NCBI GenBank assembly: GCA_020350905.1
Contig: CP070843.1
Span: 1,942,626 to 1,948,751, forward strand
Source: Deltaproteobacteria bacterium
GTDB lineage: Bacteria > Desulfobacterota > Syntrophobacteria > BM002
Length of the DNA stretch: 6,126 bases
Direction of reading: 5' to 3'
The position numbers were made by a program, and so were the translations under genes. The stretch's first letter is position 1. Every line of letters starts with the position of its first letter. Shown here piece by piece: positions 1-4,261 of the stretch. Under the pieces are notes generated by a model. It worked only from the letters and a program-made list of their open reading frames with translations, was not told the origin of the DNA and searched no databases.

Positions 1-108
1 GACGGTGAGCGAGTAATGATGGAGGTCCTTACATCCATCAAGCGGGCCGGCGCAGATATCATTATTACCTACTTTGCCAAGGAAGCCGTAAAGGAGCTGC
101 GTAAATAA
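1..108 (+). CDS. hemB: Porphobilinogen synthase (delta-aminolevulinic acid dehydratase), C-terminal end only
   Basis: The frame is open from base 1 and ends at TAA 106-108, giving 35 residues. The segment reading SIKRAGADIIITYFAKEA matches the conserved C-terminal helix-strand of HemB, where family members typically have SIKRAGAD(L/I)I(I/L)TYFA followed by a short Lys-rich tail. HemB condenses two 5-aminolevulinate molecules into porphobilinogen, the first common step of tetrapyrrole synthesis, in the cytoplasm. About 290 residues, including the active-site lysines and metal site, lie outside the window. A downstream ahbD gene on the same strand agrees with the hemB-ahbD neighbourhood of bacteria using the siroheme route to heme. 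Identification rests on a short but characteristic tail. Confidence 0.9.
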   Translation, partial: DGERVMMEVLTSIKRAGADIIITYFAKEAVKELRK

Positions 109-150
109 GCAGGCAGATTGCAGCTGGCAGCAGGCAGCCGTTTTAATTAA

Positions 151-253
151 GAACTAAGAACTAAGCACTCGGCGCCACGCAGAAGTAGCAAGTAGTCAAG
201 AGGAACCCAATCCTGATTGCTTTTCTCCTGAGTTCTGGATTCTGACTTCTACC
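151..253 (+). repeat. Cluster of short 7-8 bp near-tandem repeats
   Basis: Three different words follow one another. GAACTAA repeats at 151-157 and 158-164. GAAGTAGC then AAGTAGTC repeat with period 8 around 181-196. TTCTGGA, TTCTGAC and TTCTACC sit at 233-239, 240-246 and 247-253 with period 7. Each array is short and degenerate. The shared 7-8 bp period is the same as in the arrays at 1516, 2330 and 4043. Confidence 0.65.
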
Positions 254-265
254 TCATACAACAAG

Positions 266-309
266 TGACAGCGAAGCGTAATGACCTAATGACGGCGCAG
301 CCAAATGAC
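266..309 (+). repeat. 44-bp dispersed repeat, copy 1
   Basis: This 44-bp block matches the reverse complement of 4091-4134 at 41 of 44 positions; the differences are at unit positions 13, 22 and 40. Weaker similarity (11 of 15) extends upstream to 251, pairing with 4135-4149. The unit contains TGAC four times, including both ends. Both copies lie between genes. Confidence 0.9.
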
Positions 310-376
310 AAATGAGCAATAGAATACATGCGAAACGATAAATCGCCTACTCCATGCTCGCAATAATAGTTAGAAT

Positions 377-382
377 AGGAAG
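377..382 (+). promoter_or_regulatory. Ribosome binding site of ahbD
   Basis: AGGAAG lies 3 bases before ATG 386. This purine-rich Shine-Dalgarno match supports the start at 386. The resulting His-rich N-terminus before the radical SAM core agrees with it. Confidence 0.6.
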
Positions 383-385
383 AAT

Positions 386-1486
386 ATGAACGGTCATCCA
401 CATAAACATGTAAAACACGGTGATCAGGAAGGCGACGGGCCGCTGCCTAGGCTGATTGCCTGGGAGCTGACTCGAACCTGCAATCTGAGTTGCATCCATT
501 GTCGGGCAGCATCCGTCGACAAACCCTATCCAAATGAATTGACCACTGAGGAGTGTAGGAATCTCTTGGATGAGGTGGCCTCTTTCGCCAGTCCCATCAT
601 GATTCTCACGGGAGGTGAACCCTTGTTGCGGCCCGACATTTTCGAAATTGCCACCTATGGGACCCAAAGAGGTCTGCGTATGGTTCTGGCTACCAACGGA
701 CTCCTCATTGATACGGAAACCACCAAACAGATGCGTGAGGCTTCCATTCAAAGGGTGAGCATCAGCTTGGATGGGGCCACGGCTGAAAGCCATGACACGT
801 TTCGCCAGGTTGCCGGAGCCTTTGCGGGGTCTTTGCGAGGAATCGATCTCCTCAAGAAGGCTTCCATTGAGTTCCAGATCAATACCACCATAACCAGGGA
901 GAATCTGCACGAGCTTCCTGATATACAGAAGCTGGCAGAGGACCTGGGGGCGGCGGCGCATCATATATTTCTCCTGGTGCCTACAGGACGGGGGAAAGAT
1001 TTCAAGGAACAGGAGATCGCGGCCAAGGATTATGAGCAGACGCTTCACTGGTTTTATGACCAGCGCGATAAGGTTGACATGCAGCTCAAAGCCACCTGCG
1101 CGCCTCACTACTACCGAATTATGAGGCAGCGGGCAAAAGAGGATGGCAAAAAGATCACAGTAGAGAGCCACGGCATGGATGCCGTCACTCGCGGTTGTCT
1201 GGGAGGGACCGCCTTTCTCTTTATCTCCCACGTGGGGCAGGTTCAGCCCTGCGGCTATCTAGAGGTAGACTGCGGCAATGTCCGGCAGGCGCCCCTGGGG
1301 GAGATCTGGCGTGATTCGGAGGTGCTGAAGAATTTGCGTAACTTCGAAGTATACCAGGGAAAGTGCGGGGTCTGCGAATATCGCCGAGTGTGCGGCGGCT
1401 GCCGGGCCAGAGCCTTTGAAGCCACAGGTGATTATCTGGAAGAGGAGCCACTCTGTACGTATGTACCTCGAGCAGCTTGCCGCTAG
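386..1486 (+). CDS. ahbD: Heme b synthase AhbD (radical SAM Fe-coproporphyrin III oxidative decarboxylase)
   Basis: This 366-residue cytoplasmic radical SAM enzyme performs the last step of the siroheme-dependent heme pathway, converting two propionates of Fe-coproporphyrin III to vinyls. The radical SAM cluster motif CNLSCIHC supplies C32, C36 and C39, and GGEP (76-79) is the SAM-binding motif. The C-terminal SPASM/twitch-like region carries C289, C296, then CGVCEYRRVCGGC (C327, C330, C336, C339) and C357, enough for an auxiliary 4Fe-4S cluster. The N-terminus is His-rich (H4, H6, H8, H11). Segments such as ELTRTCNLSCIHCRAA, APHYYRI and HHIFLLVPTGRG are what I expect of AhbD. AhbC, the other radical SAM enzyme of the route, starts differently. 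The hemB and decarboxylase neighbours agree. The last residues (AACR) and the stop are encoded by a repeat-like hairpin, so the tail may be an extension. Confidence 0.9.
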   Translation: MNGHPHKHVKHGDQEGDGPLPRLIAWELTRTCNLSCIHCRAASVDKPYPNELTTEECRNLLDEVASFASPIMILTGGEPLLRPDIFEIATYGTQRGLRMVLATNGLLIDTETTKQMREASIQRVSISLDGATAESHDTFRQVAGAFAGSLRGIDLLKKASIEFQINTTITRENLHELPDIQKLAEDLGAAAHHIFLLVPTGRGKDFKEQEIAAKDYEQTLHWFYDQRDKVDMQLKATCAPHYYRIMRQRAKEDGKKITVESHGMDAVTRGCLGGTAFLFISHVGQVQPCGYLEVDCGNVRQAPLGEIWRDSEVLKNLRNFEVYQGKCGVCEYRRVCGGCRARAFEATGDYLEEEPLCTYVPRAACR

Positions 1487-1501
1487 GTAGCCTAGCGGCA
1501 A
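1477..1501 (+). terminator. Perfect 11-bp hairpin over the ahbD stop codon
   Basis: Arms TTGCCGCTAGG (1477-1487) and CCTAGCGGCAA (1491-1501) are fully complementary around a 3-base loop TAG. The ahbD stop (1484-1486) lies in the left arm. The hairpin is stable, but A-rich sequence rather than a T-tract follows, so it is not a classic intrinsic terminator. It could instead limit readthrough or protect the mRNA 3' end. The word GCAGCTTGCCGC just before it resembles the core of the hairpins at 5723-5742 and 5795-5814, suggesting a repeat origin. Confidence 0.5.
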
Positions 1502-1658
1502 ATCCGAAATTCTAAGCACGAAGCACGAAACAAATCCGAATCACCAAAATCCAAATGACCAAAACGCAATGCGTTTAGTTTTTGCTTTCGCAAAAATTTG
1601 TTTTGAACATTGAAGAATTCGGATTTTGAATTTGTTTCGGATTTCGATATTCGGATTT
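1500..1658. repeat. Imperfect inverted repeat built on AAATCCGAA / TTCGGATTT
   Basis: The gap between ahbD and the next gene holds AAATCCGAA at 1500-1508 and 1532-1540 on the left, and its complement TTCGGATTT at 1618-1626, 1636-1644 and 1650-1658 on the right. Together they form a long imperfect hairpin. Two direct GCACGAA words sit at 1516-1529. Near the centre, TTTTTGC/GCAAAAA forms a 7-bp stem. No gene is supported here. The same 9-mer recurs at 2244 and 3684. Confidence 0.8.
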
Positions 1659-1693
1659 AGGATTTTATGGGTTGAGATGCGAAAGGGTAATAG

Positions 1694-2182
1694 ATGAGTG
1701 AGAAAGTCACAGAGAGATATCAGTCTCATGCGCAGCTTGATGAGATGGATAGGATGATTCTCAACGAAATCCAATCTCATTTCCCCATTGAGGCAAGACC
1801 CTATCAGGTGCTGGGGGAGAAGCTTGGGTGCTCTGAAGAAGAGGTCTTGCAGCGGGTGCAAGATCTGAAAGACAGAGAAGTGATCAGGAGAATCGGAGCC
1901 AATTGCAATTCCAGAAAACTGGGGTACACGAGCACCCTTTGCGCAGCCAAGGTCCCGTTCCGCCTGATGGCGCGATTCGTGGAGGTGGTAAACAGTTACA
2001 TGGGGGTAACCCACAACTACCGCCGCGATCACGACTACAATATCTGGTTCACTCTCATTGCTCCTTCCGAGGAAAAAATCAAGCGTATTCTGGGCGAGAT
2101 AATCGAGTTGAGCGGGGTAGGAGAAGTCATTAGCCTCCCCGCAGAGCGTCTTTTCAAAATTCAAGTGGATTTTGAAGTATAG
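1694..2182 (+). CDS. ahbA/ahbB: Siroheme decarboxylase subunit (AhbA/AhbB family, Lrp/AsnC fold)
   Basis: This 162-residue protein has an AsnC-type N-terminal HTH (about 15-70) and a C-terminal Lrp-like alpha/beta domain. Database searches often label such proteins Lrp/AsnC regulators. However, the RPYxVLGE and RRIGAN segments and the block GVTHNYRRDHDYNIWFTL (104-121, with H107, Y109, R110, R111, H113) are typical of siroheme decarboxylase and the related NirDLGH heme d1 proteins. These decarboxylate siroheme to 12,18-didecarboxysiroheme as a two-subunit complex. The position just after ahbD supports this over DNA binding. I cannot assign alpha or beta with confidence; the HNYxRxHxYNxWFTL form fits my memory of AhbA slightly better. 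The partner subunit is not in the window. The ATG follows GAAAGGG at 1681-1687, a modest ribosome binding site. Confidence 0.85.
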   Translation: MSEKVTERYQSHAQLDEMDRMILNEIQSHFPIEARPYQVLGEKLGCSEEEVLQRVQDLKDREVIRRIGANCNSRKLGYTSTLCAAKVPFRLMARFVEVVNSYMGVTHNYRRDHDYNIWFTLIAPSEEKIKRILGEIIELSGVGEVISLPAERLFKIQVDFEV

Positions 2183-2227
2183 CGGTCAAGCAGGCATCTT
2201 TAGGCTGCTGAGTCCTTATGCGGTGCG

Positions 2228-2252
2228 AATCCTGAGATAGGATTTCGGATTT
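2228..2252 (+). terminator. Weak hairpin with T-rich 3' side after the decarboxylase gene
   Basis: AATCCT (2228-2233) pairs with AGGATT (2239-2244) around GAGAT, followed by a moderately T-rich stretch to 2255. It lies 46 bases after the stop at 2182. The stem is short and AT-rich, so termination here is only a possibility. Confidence 0.3.
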
Positions 2253-2253
2253 T

Positions 2254-2299
2254 ATTCAACATCGAAAACCTGGTCCTCAGGGCCAGGGCAGAGTTGAAT
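2254..2299. repeat. Nested inverted repeat
   Basis: The outer arms are ATTCAAC (2254-2260) and GTTGAAT (2293-2299). Inside, CCTGGTCC (2269-2276) pairs with GGGCCAGG (2280-2287) with one G-T wobble and a TCA loop. No T-tract follows. Confidence 0.5.
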
Positions 2300-2329
2300 G
2301 GCTTTGCCGGTAAAGATTGCGAGCTCTTT

Positions 2330-2438
2330 TGGAGTACTGGAGTATTGGAGCGTTGGAGTGTTGGCAAAAGCAAAAGCCCGAATTTCAACTTGAATTGGTT
2401 TTTTCATTACTCCATCACTCCACCACTCCATTACTCCA
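2330..2438. repeat. Inverted arrays of TGGAGTNN octamers
   Basis: Four tandem octamers on the left (2330-2361: TGGAGTAC, TGGAGTAT, TGGAGCGT, TGGAGTGT) face four inverted octamers on the right (2407-2438: TTACTCCA, TCACTCCA, CCACTCCA, TTACTCCA). The 45-base spacer is AT-rich. The arms can pair into a long imperfect hairpin. It lies between two convergent genes. Confidence 0.9.
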
Positions 2439-2471
2439 GCAGACTGCCGCAAGAGGGGAAAGACCATTGCA

Positions 2472-2510
2472 GCCCCCTCAGGGGGCAGCCCAAAGTCGGG
2501 TCCTTTGGGC
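2472..2510. terminator. Two adjacent GC-rich hairpins between convergent genes
   Basis: GCCCCC (2472-2477) pairs with GGGGGC (2481-2486) around TCA. GCCCAAAG (2488-2495) pairs with CTTTGGGC (2503-2510) around TCGGGTC. They lie 53 bases beyond the cyclase stop and could block transcripts from either side. Neither has a clear T-tract, so a terminator role is inferred from position and stem strength. Confidence 0.4.
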
Positions 2511-2562
2511 CCGGATTCTTTACTGTTACGTGTGTGTCTGGAGATGACCAGCCGGAGTCGAG

Positions 2563-3669
2563 TTACTTCTTATTGCCATGGGGAATCTCGAATTCTGCCC
2601 TGTAAACCACCACCTGCCCTTTTCTACCTCTTATGGCCAGTGGTTGGAGCGGATGCAGTCCCACAAGTCCAGGAATCGAGTCCACAGAATCTGCTAGTTC
2701 AGTAACTGTGGCCTTGTTCACCAGAATCTCTCCAGGACCTGCCAGATCCTGCAAGCGTTTGGCCAGATTTACGGCATCGCCGATGTGCGTATAGGCAAGC
2801 CGCTTTTCTGTACCTATACTGCAAGCCGTAGCCATCCCTGTGCATACCCCAATGTGGATGCTTATCTCAGGTAATTCAAAGCGCTGCAATTCTCGCCGAA
2901 TTTCATCCATTTTTCCTTGGATCTGGACGGCGGCTTCTAATGCGTGGGAGGCATTTTCTTGAGCGGTGGTGGCATTGCCAAAGACCATCATAATACCATC
3001 GCCCATAAACTTGTCCAGGCTACCACCATGTTGAACCATTACGTTTTCGAGGGCAGTGTAGAAGGTGTTGACAATAAAGAGCAGGCTCTTCTGATCAAGT
3101 TTTTCTGAAAGGCCAGTGAAATCACTGATATCGGCGAAAAGGACGGAGACCTTTTGCGTTTGGCCAGCCCGGGCTGGGAGTTCCCCACTTGACATTATGC
3201 GGTCTACTACATGTTTGGACACAAACCGTGATAGCATTGTGCGTCTGTGTTCTTCTCCAAGGAGGTTCTCTTTGAGATCGAGAACGTATTTTTTGTAAGC
3301 AAGAAGTTGATTACGGCGCTGCTCGGCCCTGGAAAGTGTTTCTTCGAAGGTGCTCAGATCGAACGGCTTTCTCAAAAAGTCACAGACGCTCAGTTTGAGC
3401 GCATCTATGGCATTTCCCAAGGTACCGTAGGCCGAGATGATAATCGGAACCACATCCTCGCAGCGCTCCCTTACTTCTGCAATGAGGCTTATCCCATCCA
3501 TGCCAGGCAACCTTAAGTCAGAAATTACCAAATCAACCTGGTCATCCCCCAGCTCTTCCAGGCCTTTCTCCGCAGAATGTGCGGCGATAACTTCGTACCC
3601 ACGATGTTTGAGTAGGTTGCTCAGGGTGAAGAGCATGGACTGTTCATCTTCGACCAATAACACTCTCAT
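2563..3669 (-). CDS. Response regulator with adenylate cyclase output (REC-class III cyclase)
   Basis: The protein has 368 residues from ATG 3669. The receiver domain (1-115) has acidic E7/D8, phospho-acceptor D51, S79 and K101. A linker (about 116-170) containing the FVSKHVVDRI segment leads to a class III cyclase domain. The cyclase residues are complete: metal Asp D180 (VLFADISDFTG) and D224 (KFMGDG), adenine-selecting K220 and T294, transition-state N301 and R305. Known family rules therefore predict an active adenylate rather than guanylate cyclase, making cAMP in the cytoplasm under control of receiver phosphorylation. There are no membrane segments. A start at 3678 would add MTL, but AAGGA at 3678-3682 would overlap it; that site is 8 bases from ATG 3669, giving the usual MRVLLVEDE start. 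A sigma-54 promoter lies upstream. The cognate kinase is not visible. Confidence 0.92.
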   Translation of the reverse strand: MRVLLVEDEQSMLFTLSNLLKHRGYEVIAAHSAEKGLEELGDDQVDLVISDLRLPGMDGISLIAEVRERCEDVVPIIISAYGTLGNAIDALKLSVCDFLRKPFDLSTFEETLSRAEQRRNQLLAYKKYVLDLKENLLGEEHRRTMLSRFVSKHVVDRIMSSGELPARAGQTQKVSVLFADISDFTGLSEKLDQKSLLFIVNTFYTALENVMVQHGGSLDKFMGDGIMMVFGNATTAQENASHALEAAVQIQGKMDEIRRELQRFELPEISIHIGVCTGMATACSIGTEKRLAYTHIGDAVNLAKRLQDLAGPGEILVNKATVTELADSVDSIPGLVGLHPLQPLAIRGRKGQVVVYRAEFEIPHGNKK

Positions 3670-3677
3670 CAATGTCA

Positions 3678-3682
3678 TCCTT
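3678..3682 (-). promoter_or_regulatory. Ribosome binding site deciding the cyclase start
   Basis: On the minus strand AAGGA ends 8 bases before ATG 3669. The longer reading starting at 3678 would use an ATG that overlaps this site and have no spacer. The shorter start is therefore preferred. Confidence 0.6.
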
Positions 3683-3683
3683 C

Positions 3684-3692
3684 AAATCCGAA
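3684..3692 (+). repeat. AAATCCGAA word in the cyclase leader
   Basis: This is another copy of the 9-mer found at 1500, 1532, 1618, 1636, 1650 and 2244. It lies immediately upstream of the cyclase ribosome binding site, inside the predicted untranslated leader. Confidence 0.7.
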
Positions 3693-3755
3693 GGGATTGT
3701 AAGCTATTCTTGGAGTGAACCAAACCGTTGGCTGATTGCGCTCAGGACAGCATAA

Positions 3756-3771
3756 AGCACAACCCGTGCCA
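3756..3771 (-). promoter_or_regulatory. Sigma-54 (-24/-12) promoter of the cyclase gene
   Basis: The minus strand reads TGGCACGGGTTGTGCT. Against the sigma-54 consensus TGGCACG-N4-TTGCW, all fixed positions match except the first T of TTGC, which is G. The GG and GC pairs are separated by exactly 10 bases as required. Transcription would start near 3745, giving a leader of about 75 bases before ATG 3669. The next gene upstream encodes a sigma-54 activator, which strengthens the call. Confidence 0.85.
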
Positions 3772-3805
3772 ACTCTCGGGGACCTGGCAGAATGCGCCTA
3801 ACTGT

Positions 3806-3817
3806 ACTATTTATAGT
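3806..3817. promoter_or_regulatory. ACTAT-TT-ATAGT palindrome
   Basis: A 12-bp palindrome centred about 66 bases upstream of the predicted sigma-54 start. It could be an operator, but nothing beyond symmetry and position supports this. Confidence 0.3.
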
Positions 3818-3932
3818 GCTTTACAGGGGTTGAGAGGTATACGATCGGACGTGATTTCCGTTCAATTTTGCAGCACTGCTGGACGGTCATATTCGCATAA
3901 GTCCCGGTGGCGAAACAAAAAAAATAAAGGTG

Positions 3933-3972
3933 TTGGATAGTGATCCAAAAACATCATTGGCGAAATCGCCAA
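3933..3972. promoter_or_regulatory. Candidate activator sites: paired TTGG-N8-CCAA palindromes
   Basis: Two 16-bp palindromes, TTGGATAGTGATCCAA (3933-3948) and TTGGCGAAATCGCCAA (3957-3972), share the TTGG-N8-CCAA frame, and their starts are 24 bases apart. A TTGG half-word follows at 3981 in the same 24-base phase. Their centres lie about 195 and 219 bases upstream of the predicted sigma-54 start, in the range used by NtrC-type activators. An A-rich tract (3914-3926) lies between them and the promoter. Binding by the adjacent regulator is inference. Confidence 0.6.
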
Positions 3973-4042
3973 ACGCCCAGTTGGTAGCGCTTTACACCAT
4001 TTGGCAAGCGGATTTTTCCAGCGGCCAGGAAGGCAGTGTGGA

Positions 4043-4084
4043 GATTGTAGATTGCAGATTTTAGATTGTAGATTGTGGATTTGG
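4043..4084 (+). repeat. Heptamer tandem repeat, GATTNNN x6
   Basis: Six consecutive 7-bp units read GATTGTA, GATTGCA, GATTTTA, GATTGTA, GATTGTG and GATTTGG with no break in period. It lies between the activator and cyclase genes, adjacent to the second 44-bp repeat. The open frame across it is a product of the repeat. Confidence 0.9.
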
Positions 4085-4090
4085 CTTCGC

Positions 4091-4134
4091 GTCATATGGC
4101 TGCGCCGTCATTGGGTCATTATGCTTCGCTGTCA
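4091..4134 (-). repeat. 44-bp dispersed repeat, copy 2 (inverted)
   Basis: The reverse complement of this block matches 266-309 at 41 of 44 positions, with weaker similarity continuing to 4149. Four TGAC words are conserved at the same spacing. The two copies are about 3.8 kb apart in opposite orientation. Confidence 0.9.
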
Positions 4135-4261
4135 TTTATTGTAGGAAGTATAAGGTCGCCACTAACCTTCGACAGGCTCAGGTCGGGAAAAGCCGCTTCC
4201 GCAGGGAATGGAGAACCGTTCAGCTTGACGAATTCTCTAATCGACAAATGACCACTACTGG
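4135..4261. other. 3' flank of the activator gene
   Basis: No gene is visible. The stretch includes CTTCGACAGGCTCAGG (4168-4183), a word I associate with dispersed repeats in environmental genomes. A related form (minus strand, CTTCGGCTACTCTCAGGACA then AGCTCA) occurs at 5935-5960. No clear terminator for the activator gene was found. Confidence 0.5.

Larger units (their letters stand above)
109..385. other. hemB-ahbD intergenic region made of short repeats
   Basis: These 277 bases hold no credible gene. They contain near-tandem 7-8 bp words: GAACTAA twice (151-164) followed by GCACTC, GAAGTAGC/AAGTAGTC (about 181-196), and TTCTGGA/TTCTGAC/TTCTACC (233-253). They also contain one copy of a 44-bp unit (266-309) that recurs inverted at 4091-4134. 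I found no convincing sigma-70 promoter. The gap is long for an operon, so whether ahbD is co-transcribed with hemB is open. Confidence 0.7.
2183..2562. other. Convergent intergenic region with hairpins and repeats
   Basis: These 380 bases separate the (+) heme gene from the (-) cyclase gene. The short open frames across them are translations of repeats. Contents in order: AATCCT/AGGATT hairpin (2228-2244), one TTCGGATTT word (2244-2252), a nested hairpin (2254-2299), an inverted TGGAGTNN array (2330-2438), and two GC-rich hairpins (2472-2486, 2488-2510). Confidence 0.75.

Noticed and set aside
347..1231. 294-codon minus-strand open frame antisense to ahbD
   Set aside because: It lies opposite a gene with complete radical SAM motifs, and its translation has no recognisable domain; it is a shadow frame.
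1541..2164. 207-codon minus-strand frame over the decarboxylase gene and the repeat before it
   Set aside because: Half is antisense to a well-supported gene, and the rest (KILNPNIEIRNKFKIRI and similar) is translation of the AAATCCGAA repeat.
1694..2182. Reading the Lrp/AsnC-like protein as a transcription regulator
   Set aside because: The HNYRRDHDYNIWFTL block and the location after ahbD fit siroheme decarboxylase far better.
2330..2438. CRISPR array
   Set aside because: Units are 8 bp, contiguous and inverted in the second half; there are no spacers of constant length and no cas genes.
2294..2605. Small plus-strand frames across the convergent gap
   Set aside because: They consist mainly of the octamer array read in frame and run into the opposite-strand cyclase gene.
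3862..4095. 77-codon minus-strand frame between the regulator and cyclase genes
   Set aside because: Its N-terminal part is translation of the GATTNNN heptamer array (IHNLQSKICNLQS), and the rest crosses the palindromes; no ribosome binding site or domain was seen.
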